Positions 6,856 through 14,065 of a DNA stretch of 38,877 bases are shown in pieces (within the stretch, counting starts at the first letter, position 1; each line of letters opens with the position of its first letter). The translations under genes and the position numbers were made by a program. Below the pieces are notes generated by a model. The model was not told the origin of the DNA. It worked only from the letters and a program-made list of their open reading frames with translations, and ran no database searches. The DNA comes from an uncultured Paracoccaceae bacterium (GTDB taxonomy: Bacteria; Pseudomonadota; Alphaproteobacteria; Rhodobacterales; Rhodobacteraceae): contig CAMZLM010000111.1 of assembly GCA_947311485.1 (NCBI GenBank), positions 1-38,877 on the forward strand, written 5' to 3'.

Positions 6856-9069
6856 AGCCGTGGCAAGGCCCATCAGGTTCACAGGTTTTTTTGTACGGAT
6901 GACCGGGCCAAAACCTTTGGGAAAATTCTTGGACATATGGTGGCTCGATAACAACATTGCCGGCAATTCCGGGCGGATTTCCCGCAAGCGCTGGATTAAG
7001 GTATCGCCGTTCATTTCCGGCATCATCAGGTCGCTGACCACCATGTCAAAACTGTCGGGTGCGGTGCGAAAAGCGTGCAATGCCAAGGCGGGATTGGAAA
7101 AGGCTTCGACCCGATACCCGAGCCGCGCCATCATGCGGCGCACGGTATAGAGCAGGTCTTCTTCGTCATCGACCAGCAAAATGTGTTCGTGCCCGTGTGG
7201 TGGCGTTGTGGCCATCGGGGCCTGTTTGTTGATGGTTTCAAAACGGGGAAACAGAAGGGTAAAGCAGGTGCCGGTTGAACGGGAGCTTTGCAGGGTGACA
7301 TCCCCGTGAACCTCGTTTACCCAATTGCGGACAATGGCAAGGCCGAGCCCTGTACCCTTGCCAGCCGGTTTAGTGGAAAAAAACGGATCAAACACCTTTT
7401 GCTGAATGTCTTTGGGAATGCCGGGGCCATTATCGTCGACCTGTATTCGTAGAGTGCCAAGTGCATCGTTTGACAGGTTGGGCAGGCCGGCGGCATCATT
7501 CGGGGGCAGGCAATCCAGCGTAATCGTGACCGTGCCGCCTTTGTCGCCCATGGCCTCGATTGCGTTGTGGCACAGGTTCATGATGATCTGGTAAAAGGCC
7601 GTTGGATCAATTTCTGTCGCCACATCCCTCGCATTGGAATTGAACACGACCTTGGCCTTGGCGGTTGTGGACACATGGATCAATTCCAGCGCCTCGCGGA
7701 TTGCGCCATTCAATTCAAGACGTGTGGCATTGCGGGGTTGCTGGCGGGCAAAAGACAGCAATTGTTGAATCAACACCCGCGCCCGCCGTGATGCAATTTC
7801 GATTTGTTCAAGTGAAGTCAGCACATCATCCGGTGCATCGAAATCCTCGGCATCCAGCCGGATTAATTCGGTGTTGCCGATAATTGTCATCAGGATATTG
7901 TTGAAATCATGGGCAACTGAACCGGCCAGAATTCCCACAGCCTCCATTTTTTGCACCTGTGCAATTTGTTCGTCTACGCGGCGTTTTTCGGTGATATCTT
8001 CGCCCATGCCGATGTAATTGATGATTTGCCCTTGTTCATCGAACAAGGGCAGCAAGCTGGTTGTGGCCCAATAATGGCTGCCGTCCTTGCGCAGGTTTTT
8101 GAACACACCGGACCATGGGTGCCCCTGGGCCAGACGTTGCCATATTTCGCGATAGTCATCCCGTGTTGTGTGCCCCGATTTCAGGATATTCGGTGTTTTC
8201 CCGATCAGTTCATGTTCCTGATATCCGGTCAGTTCCAGCAGCTTTTGATTTACAAACTCTATTTTTCCTTCGGTATCCGTTATCAAAATAGAGGCGGGGC
8301 TTTGCTGCACCACCCAGGCCAGTTTTCGTTCTTCTTCCTCAGCGATTTTGCGGGCTTTCAACTCGCTTAATTCGGCTTCGTTGCTGCGAAAAGCGCTGGT
8401 TACAAGGCGATAAATCAGAACGGCAATCACCCCGACCAGCACCGTCAATAACGCCATGACCCACACAAGGGACCGTACCAGCGCATCGCCGTCAGACAGA
8501 GCAGCCACGATGGTGTTCAGTTTATTTTGCCGTTGTTCGATCCAGTGGCGCTCCAGTCCGGCAAGTGCTGCAATGCCGGCTGAATCATCTACCCTGACTT
8601 TGGCGTCTACTTCTGCCGGGTTTTTCCCGGCGACAATATCGCGTTTGATCTGGTCGACCTTGGCGGCGTATTCCTCGACTGTGGCGCGGATGTCGAGCAG
8701 GGCCTTTTCCTCTATCGCATCCGGATTTGCCCCAAGGTAGGATTCAATCGCGTTCAAAACATAACTGGTCTGGACGCGCAGGGCCTTTTCATAAATCGGA
8801 TCCTGCCGCAGCACATAGTTTTTAAAGTTGTGGATCATCCCCCCATACCCCAGAAATCCGCGAATTTCGGATATCCAGATCCCGCGCGGATCGGCAGTTT
8901 GAGAATACTCCTGCCAGCCGGTTTTGATGTTACGGAACCGTGTCGCGGTTTGGGTGCTGATGGTCAGCATCGCTGCCAGAATAATTACCAGCACAACAGC
9001 CCCGATCAGGGCCACAGGCACCATTTTTCGCCAGCGCATTTGGGGCGTTTGTTCTGCTGATTTTTGCAT
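6832..9069 (-). CDS. membrane PAS-domain hybrid histidine kinase
   Basis: Protein of 745 residues. Transmembrane helices lie at about 16-38 and 208-230 and bracket a periplasmic helical sensor region of about 170 residues. A PAS domain follows (about 265-385, with 'ILITDTEGKIEFVNQKLLE' and PAC-like 'NYIGMGEDITEKRRVDE'). The H-box 'GSVAHDFNNILMTIIGN' has phospho-acceptor H387. The ATPase domain has N ('MNLCHNAIEAM'), G1 ('DNGPGIP') and G2 ('GKGTGLGLAIV') boxes. A C-terminal receiver contains 'LLVDDEEDLL' and 'VVSDLMMPE' with D680. It is a one-protein relay of the NtrB-like hybrid class. The start ATG at 9069 follows 'aaaggtaac'. It is transcribed away from the OmpR-type regulator at 9218, its probable partner. 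The signal sensed is unknown. Confidence 0.9.
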   Translation of the reverse strand: MQKSAEQTPQMRWRKMVPVALIGAVVLVIILAAMLTISTQTATRFRNIKTGWQEYSQTADPRGIWISEIRGFLGYGGMIHNFKNYVLRQDPIYEKALRVQTSYVLNAIESYLGANPDAIEEKALLDIRATVEEYAAKVDQIKRDIVAGKNPAEVDAKVRVDDSAGIAALAGLERHWIEQRQNKLNTIVAALSDGDALVRSLVWVMALLTVLVGVIAVLIYRLVTSAFRSNEAELSELKARKIAEEEERKLAWVVQQSPASILITDTEGKIEFVNQKLLELTGYQEHELIGKTPNILKSGHTTRDDYREIWQRLAQGHPWSGVFKNLRKDGSHYWATTSLLPLFDEQGQIINYIGMGEDITEKRRVDEQIAQVQKMEAVGILAGSVAHDFNNILMTIIGNTELIRLDAEDFDAPDDVLTSLEQIEIASRRARVLIQQLLSFARQQPRNATRLELNGAIREALELIHVSTTAKAKVVFNSNARDVATEIDPTAFYQIIMNLCHNAIEAMGDKGGTVTITLDCLPPNDAAGLPNLSNDALGTLRIQVDDNGPGIPKDIQQKVFDPFFSTKPAGKGTGLGLAIVRNWVNEVHGDVTLQSSRSTGTCFTLLFPRFETINKQAPMATTPPHGHEHILLVDDEEDLLYTVRRMMARLGYRVEAFSNPALALHAFRTAPDSFDMVVSDLMMPEMNGDTLIQRLREIRPELPAMLLSSHHMSKNFPKGFGPVIRTKKPVNLMGLATALRRALDA

Positions 9070-9217
9070 TTAATGTTACCTTTGTAACCAGATTGGTGTA
9101 TCTCTTACCTATCTGGAAAGAGTCTCGCACATTTTTGTGCCAAACTCCAGTTTCTGGATGTAAAAATCGGAAGAAACACAATCTATCCTATTGATTCCAA
9201 CGAGAGAAAACAAAACC
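9070..9217. promoter_or_regulatory. divergent kinase/regulator spacer with clustered inverted repeats
   Basis: This 148-base spacer must hold the promoters of both divergent genes. It contains GTTAC-cttt-GTAAC (9075-9088, overlapping the kinase ribosome-binding site), CCAGAT and ATCTGG as arms 17 bases apart (9088-9116), GCACA-tttt-TGTGC (9127-9140) and TCCAG-ttt-CTGGA (9146-9158). Such a cluster is unusual in this compact DNA and could be autoregulatory binding sites or leader hairpins. No promoter hexamers are convincing. The repeats are read directly; their role is inferred. Confidence 0.45.
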
Positions 9218-9934
9218 TTGGAAAAAGAACGGATCCTTGTTGTTGATGATGACCCACAGATCACCTCTTTTCTGAAGCGGTATCTTGGAAAGCAGGGATT
9301 TGATGTGCTGTGTGCTTCCGATGCGGTGGAAATGCAGACACTTTTGGCGCGGCACAAAATCGATCTTTGCATACTGGATATCGGGTTGCCGGGGAAGAAC
9401 GGCTTGGAAATCACCCGCGATATTCGCCATGAATCCAGTCTGCCGATTTTGGTTTTATCGGGCAATGATGAACCGCTGGATCGGGTGATGGGGCTGGAAT
9501 TCGGGGCCGACGATTACATGGTCAAACCCTATGAGCCGCGTGAATTGCTGGCGCGGGTCCGGTCGATCCTGCGGCGTTGCAAAGCGGAGATTTCCACAGA
9601 CGATAACAGCCACCCTTTGTATGTGTTTGGCAACTGGCAAGTGAATTACGCGGAACGGTCGTTGCGGCGGGGGGACACGGGGGAAACCGTGCCGTTGACC
9701 ACCACGGAATTTGAATTGCTGTATCAGTTTGTGTCCAGCCCCGGCACCGTATTCACTCGCAATCAATTACTGGATTCCGCTCGGGGCAGAGAGAGCTTCT
9801 CCGGTGATCGGGCGATTGACGTGCATATTATGCGCTTGCGCAGCAAGCTGGCGGTGGATGAGCCGGAGCAGGGCTATATCAAAACCATTCACGGGATCGG
9901 GTATAGTTTTGTCGCCAAAGTGACCAAACAGTAA
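9218..9934 (+). CDS. OmpR/PhoB-family response regulator
   Basis: DNA-binding regulator of 238 residues from the chosen start. The receiver domain begins 'RILVVDDDPQITSFLKRYL' (cited in part: 'ILVVDDDPQ'). The phospho-acceptor is D54 in 'CILDIGLPG', and the conserved Lys lies in 'MVKPYEPRELLARV'. The C-terminal winged helix shows 'LTTTEFELLYQF', 'TRNQLLDSARG' and 'RAIDVHIMRLRSKL'. TTG at 9218 is chosen because 'gagaga' lies about 10 bases upstream and the domain starts immediately; TTG at 9191 would add nine residues. It is divergent from the hybrid kinase, its likely phosphodonor. Targets are unknown, but the spacer repeats make autoregulation plausible. Confidence 0.88.
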   Translation: MEKERILVVDDDPQITSFLKRYLGKQGFDVLCASDAVEMQTLLARHKIDLCILDIGLPGKNGLEITRDIRHESSLPILVLSGNDEPLDRVMGLEFGADDYMVKPYEPRELLARVRSILRRCKAEISTDDNSHPLYVFGNWQVNYAERSLRRGDTGETVPLTTTEFELLYQFVSSPGTVFTRNQLLDSARGRESFSGDRAIDVHIMRLRSKLAVDEPEQGYIKTIHGIGYSFVAKVTKQ

Positions 9935-9988
9935 CCTGCGACGAAACGGGGCTTGCAACGGACTGGCCGGATCGCGCAAACTGCGCCG

Positions 9989-10912
9989 ATGAAACATATA
10001 CGCACAATGCTGTGGCTGCTGATTGCCACCCTCGCTGGTCCGGTTGTGGCCGAAACGGAACTGACGGTACAGCCGGTAGCAGATGATGTTTATGCTATCG
10101 TCGGCGACCTGACCCAGCGTAGCCCGGAAAACCTTGGCAATAACGCGACTTTCGGGTTGGTTGTGACACCAAAAGGCGGGGTGCTGATTGATGCCGGCGG
10201 CAGTTACGCCGGTGCCAAGGTTCTGCACGAAGCAATAAAATCCGTGACTGACCAACCAGTGAAATTTGTGATTAACTCCGGTGGGCAGGATCATCGCTGG
10301 ATGGGCAATGGCTATTGGAAAGAACAGGGTGCAACGGTGATTGCGTCGCAGGATGCGGTGGATGATCAACATGAACGCGGGTCGATGCAATTGACGTTTT
10401 TGTCGAATCTGGTGGGCGATGATCTGATGGCGACTACGGATCCGGCCTATGCGGATGTGGTTTTTGATAGTGAGTACACTCTGGCTCTAGGTGGTACCAC
10501 GTTGTTGATTCGGCATTTGAACGGGGCGCATACACCGGGAAACAGTTTTATCTGGCATGCGGATTCAGGTGCCATGTTCACGGGGGATATGGTGTATCTG
10601 GAGCGGATTCTGGGGGTTAATACGGTGTCCGACACGCAGGCGTGGCTAGAAACATTTGATGCCATGGCGGCCTATCACCCCGAACATATCGTGCCCGGTC
10701 ATGGCCATGCGGCGGATCTGGCAGCGGCGAAACGGGATACCTATGACTATCTGGTGAACCTGCGGGAAAAGGTCGCCGCCTATATGGAGGCAGGCGGCGA
10801 TATGAATGGGGCGGCAGCCGTGGATCAATCCGCCTTTGCCTATTTGCAGAATTTCGAGGGTCTGGCTAAACGCAACGCTTTGGCCGCCTATAGCCAGATG
10901 GAATGGGAATAG
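9989..10912 (+). CDS. exported MBL-fold protein with altered metal-binding motif
   Basis: Protein of 307 residues with a Sec signal peptide (MKHIRT then a hydrophobic run, cleavage near VVA-ET), hence periplasmic. The metallo-beta-lactamase fold is clear from 'GVLIDAGGSY', 'GAHTPGNSFIWH', 'MFTGDMVYLERILGV' and 'IVPGHGHAADL'. At the place of the usual HxHxDH zinc motif it has S97-G98-G99-Q100-D101-H102, so two of the canonical His ligands are absent while D101 and H102 remain. Periplasmic MBL proteins near quinoprotein or sulfur-oxidation genes (SoxH or 'quinoprotein relay' type) can look like this, but no such genes are nearby. It may bind one metal ion or act non-hydrolytically. The start ATG is chosen for the signal peptide. 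The stop overlaps the next gene. Confidence 0.8.
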   Translation: MKHIRTMLWLLIATLAGPVVAETELTVQPVADDVYAIVGDLTQRSPENLGNNATFGLVVTPKGGVLIDAGGSYAGAKVLHEAIKSVTDQPVKFVINSGGQDHRWMGNGYWKEQGATVIASQDAVDDQHERGSMQLTFLSNLVGDDLMATTDPAYADVVFDSEYTLALGGTTLLIRHLNGAHTPGNSFIWHADSGAMFTGDMVYLERILGVNTVSDTQAWLETFDAMAAYHPEHIVPGHGHAADLAAAKRDTYDYLVNLREKVAAYMEAGGDMNGAAAVDQSAFAYLQNFEGLAKRNALAAYSQMEWE

Positions 10913-11172
10913 ACCCTTTGGACCCCACTAATATCATCGGTTTTGCCGCTGCGGTTCTGGGTACGATTTGCTGGCTTCCCCAGACACTAAAGGCATGGAA
11001 AAGCCGTGAAACCAAAGACTTGTCGCTTGGAACCAATGTGGCAATTCTGGTGACAATGGCGCTGTGGCTGGTCTATGGAATGATGCTCGGATCCGTGCCG
11101 TTGGTGGTGTCCAACATCATTTCGATTGTTCTGGTTGGATCAATCGTGCTGGCCAAACTGCGGTTCGGATAG
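10903..11172 (+). CDS. SemiSWEET (PQ-loop/MtN3) small sugar transporter
   Basis: Inner-membrane protein of 89 residues with three predicted helices and the SemiSWEET signature: 'GFAAAVLGTICWLPQTLKAWKSRETKDLSL' region with the PQ motif (W-L-P-Q-T) in helix 1, 'NVAILVTMALWLVYGMMLG' for helix 2 and 'VVSNIISIVLVGSIVLAKL' for helix 3. Members work as homodimers that carry mono- or disaccharides down a gradient. Length and motif order match the family fully. The ATG overlaps the last bases of the MBL-fold gene, so the two are co-transcribed and probably translationally coupled. The gene ends 3 bases from the convergent U32 gene. The substrate cannot be predicted. Confidence 0.9.
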   Translation: MGIDPLDPTNIIGFAAAVLGTICWLPQTLKAWKSRETKDLSLGTNVAILVTMALWLVYGMMLGSVPLVVSNIISIVLVGSIVLAKLRFG

Positions 11173-11175
11173 TGG

Positions 11176-12828
11176 TTATTCCGCCGGTAATTTGAACTCT
11201 GTTGCCTCCGCACGACTGAGCTGTTCACCCTGTTTGCGTTTTTCCAGAACCTCGCGGGCGCGGGCGTATTGCGGGTCTTCCCAGAACATCAAACAGCCGT
11301 TGCAGCCCTTGCCACAACAACCGGCGGTCCCAACGCGGTTGGTTTTGTGACGGCGTTCTTCGGCCCCGTCACCGATGGCCTCAATCACCGCGTCGCGGCG
11401 TTTTTCATAGGCTTTGGGATTGTCCTTGCCGGTGATTTCCAACCCCTGAGTCAGCTTATCCAGCCGAATCCGTGCCCATTGGTCCTCTGACAGGGCGCGT
11501 TCTTTGCGCATGACGCTGAATTCCGGAAAACGCGCGCGGATATCGGCGGGGTCTTCGTGGTCGAACAGGGCAAAAGGAATGCGGATGGTGGTCTGGCTGC
11601 CGCCATGGATCACGTCCTTGCGTTCGCCGTTTTTGGCGACCTCGAAATCGTAGAGCCGCAGCAGAACCGGTTCGCGTGTAACGGGAGAAATGAATTCCAG
11701 AACCTCGCCGGCCTCCAGCTTGTTTTTCACATCTACTAGCAGGGCGTCTTCGGTTACTTTGCTTACGACACCGGCATATTCCCACTGGGCAATGGCGGCG
11801 GTGTGTTCATAGTTGTGGGCGTGGTTTGTCAGACGTCCATCGTGAAACGCCAGCGTATAGCCGCGATTTCCCACGGATTCCAGCTCGCGCATATAGGGCA
11901 GTGGATTCCAGTTTTCCGGATCGTCATAATAGTCATCAATCGCCATGCGATAGGCGCGCGCCACCACCGCGCAATAATATTCGGATTTGCCACGGCCCTC
12001 GACCTTGAGGCTATCGACGCCGATGCGCAGATATTCGTTCAGCTTGGGCATGATACACAGGTCTTTGGAGTTCAGGATATAGGATCCACGTGCGTCTTCC
12101 TCGATCGGCAAAAGGTCACCGGGACGGCAGCCTTCTTCCAGTAAGAATTCAAACATATCAGCGTTTTCGTCGGTGATAGTCAAGTCCTGCACCGTGCCGT
12201 CCTTGAGCCGCAAATGGAATTTGTAATTCCAGCGGCAAGAGTTGGCGCAATTGCCCTGATTTGCCCCGCGTTCGGCCATGAAATTCGACAGCAGGCAACG
12301 GCCCGAATAGGTCATGCACATGGCCCCGTGGACAAAGGCTTCCAATTTGATGTCGGGGCATTCCTCGCGGATTTCGGCCAGTTCGTTGAACGATACCTCG
12401 CGGGCCAGAACCACCAGTTCCGCGCCCTGTTTTTCCCAGAACTTCACCGACAACCAGCTGCTGACGTTGCTTTGAGTGGAAATGTGCAAAGGCAGTTCCG
12501 GTGCCCGTTCGCGCACATATTCAAACACGCCGGGGTCGGCGATGATCAAGCCATCGGGTTTCACCTTGCGTACGGTGTCGATATATTCATCGAGCTTGGG
12601 AATGTCCTTGTTGTGGGAAAACAGGTTCAACGTCAGGTAGGCGCGTTTCCCGTGGGCATGACAAAATTCCACGCCTTCGATGACTTCTTCCAGCGAGAAT
12701 TGGGACTTGGTGCGCAGGGATAGATCCGGCGTGCCGAGGTAAACCGCGTCGGCCCCGTACAGGATCGCCACCTTGAGTTTGCGCAGATTGCCCGCAGGCA
12801 TAAGAAGTTCGGAACGTCGCTGTGTCAT
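11176..12828 (-). CDS. U32-family protein, TrhP/RlhA-like RNA hydroxylase
   Basis: Protein of 550 residues. The start 'MTQRRSELLMPAGN' and following 'GADAVYLG' are typical of the U32 family. Members once called collagenase-like peptidases include TrhP, which makes 5-hydroxyuridine at tRNA position 34 using prephenate, and RlhA for 23S rRNA. The cluster-binding region is intact: 'HGAMCMTYSGRCLLSNF' followed by 'GNCANSCRW'. The C-terminal part has an additional Cys-rich segment 'AGCCGKGCNGCLMFW', beyond the shorter family members. ATG at 12828 is chosen over an in-frame upstream start because the conserved domain begins right there. It is convergent with the SemiSWEET gene and read in the same direction as the DUF1612 gene upstream. 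The exact RNA target is not decidable from sequence alone. Confidence 0.85.
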   Translation of the reverse strand: MTQRRSELLMPAGNLRKLKVAILYGADAVYLGTPDLSLRTKSQFSLEEVIEGVEFCHAHGKRAYLTLNLFSHNKDIPKLDEYIDTVRKVKPDGLIIADPGVFEYVRERAPELPLHISTQSNVSSWLSVKFWEKQGAELVVLAREVSFNELAEIREECPDIKLEAFVHGAMCMTYSGRCLLSNFMAERGANQGNCANSCRWNYKFHLRLKDGTVQDLTITDENADMFEFLLEEGCRPGDLLPIEEDARGSYILNSKDLCIMPKLNEYLRIGVDSLKVEGRGKSEYYCAVVARAYRMAIDDYYDDPENWNPLPYMRELESVGNRGYTLAFHDGRLTNHAHNYEHTAAIAQWEYAGVVSKVTEDALLVDVKNKLEAGEVLEFISPVTREPVLLRLYDFEVAKNGERKDVIHGGSQTTIRIPFALFDHEDPADIRARFPEFSVMRKERALSEDQWARIRLDKLTQGLEITGKDNPKAYEKRRDAVIEAIGDGAEERRHKTNRVGTAGCCGKGCNGCLMFWEDPQYARAREVLEKRKQGEQLSRAEATEFKLPAE

Positions 12829-12895
12829 TGGCCGGGCCACAATAAGGGGAGGGAAGGGTTCTAATACACCGCTTGTCCGGTTTTGCAAAGGGGCG

Positions 12896-13957
12896 CTAGA
12901 TTTTCGCGGTCCAGAAACGATACCGGCTTTTGCCGGTGACCTCGCGCAGAAGGCCGCGTTCGGTGAAGAGGGTCAGGTTTCTATGGGCCGAAACCTTGGA
13001 TACGCCAATCATACGGGTGATTTGGTCCGTGGAAACCAAAGGGGCTTGCAACACTGCCTTGATTAGGGCCGGAGGTGTTTTCCCTGATAAATCGCGGGTG
13101 GCGCGGGTTGCCTGTGCCTGCCATTCCTCCAGCCGGTCCAGATGCAGCAAACAGCGCAAGGCTCCGTTTTCCACGGCATCAAACCAGTTTTGCAAGCGCT
13201 GGTGTTCGCTGTTGCCCTGCGCAAAAATGTATTTGTCCCCAAGCCCCACCGGCAGGAACGTGAGCTTTCCCCGATGCCCTGCCGTGCCAATGCCCGAAAT
13301 AGCGGCCATCGGTTCCAACACGCCCCCCGGATCGGAAACTCCAAGAGCGCGCCAGCTAAAAAAACCGATGGCGGCACGGGTGAGCGGATGGGCGGCTGCG
13401 GCCTGATGTTGCAGGTCGAACCAGCGAGTTTCGATTTTGCCAAACTCCGACCCCACGGGGCGTTTGCCGATGTCCTCCAGACCGTCCAGCGGGGTTTCGT
13501 GGCGACCCAAAAAATGCGCCAACCCTGTGGTGAAGGGCTGGCTGGATAACATGCGCCGGATTGCCCAATCCGCCTGTGATAAATATTGGGCGTCTTGCAC
13601 CGTTGAAAGCCGTAAAAACCGATACAGTGCCAATTTCTCCGGATCGATCCAGTTACCCTGTGCCCAGAGCTGTTCAGCGACCTCTTGCAAGGCCAGCCGT
13701 TCCACCAGTCCGCTGTTTGGCCCCCGCAAACGTTCATCCAGACGCGCGATTGTTGCGGCGGCACGGGCCAGTTCGCGGCCCAGACCGGATTCTGCCTTGA
13801 GCCAATGACCAACGTCAAAAACGGGTTTGGCCTCTGCCATTGGCCAAGGCGGATCCGTAGGGGCCGAATCCTCGGGGGGGGCAGGCAAAAACCACAGGTC
13901 TTTGTCCGGGTCTGAATCGTTAGGTGGCAAGGATGAAGGCATGGTTTCGTCCAACAT
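12896..13957 (-). CDS. DUF1612 / helix-turn-helix protein (RHE_PE00001-like)
   Basis: Protein of about 353 residues. It has a disordered acidic and proline-rich N-terminus (residues 1-45), then a conserved helical DUF1612 region ('WIDPEKLALYRFLRL', 'ADWAIRRML'). The C-terminal winged-helix segment 'STDQITRMIGVSKVSAHRNLTLFTERGLL' (cited in part: 'RMIGVSKVSAHRNLTL') should bind DNA. This family is common in Rhizobiales and Rhodobacterales, often on plasmids or accessory DNA, and is of unknown function. ATG at 13957 is preferred over a TTG at 14017; ATG at 13942 is also possible, and no ribosome-binding site is decisive. It is divergent from the large exported protein at 14066, which it could regulate. 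That idea rests only on the arrangement. Confidence 0.72.
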   Translation of the reverse strand: MLDETMPSSLPPNDSDPDKDLWFLPAPPEDSAPTDPPWPMAEAKPVFDVGHWLKAESGLGRELARAAATIARLDERLRGPNSGLVERLALQEVAEQLWAQGNWIDPEKLALYRFLRLSTVQDAQYLSQADWAIRRMLSSQPFTTGLAHFLGRHETPLDGLEDIGKRPVGSEFGKIETRWFDLQHQAAAAHPLTRAAIGFFSWRALGVSDPGGVLEPMAAISGIGTAGHRGKLTFLPVGLGDKYIFAQGNSEHQRLQNWFDAVENGALRCLLHLDRLEEWQAQATRATRDLSGKTPPALIKAVLQAPLVSTDQITRMIGVSKVSAHRNLTLFTERGLLREVTGKSRYRFWTAKI

Positions 13958-14065
13958 GGAAACGGGTTTACACAATATAGAAGCATAACTGCTGAAACGG
14001 AAAGGGAATGAAAGCAAATGTAAAAAGCTTTTGATTTGTGGGGAACTGCCCCATATTCATATCCT
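13958..14065. promoter_or_regulatory. divergent spacer with two short palindromes
   Basis: The 108 bases between the DUF1612 gene and the exported RTX-like protein are AT-rich. They contain the 10-base palindrome AAAAGCTTTT (14023-14032) and the hairpin TGGGG-aactg-CCCCA (14039-14053), which ends 12 bases before the ATG at 14066. No strong ribosome-binding site precedes that ATG. Promoters for both genes must lie here, but no hexamer pair stands out. Confidence 0.35.
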
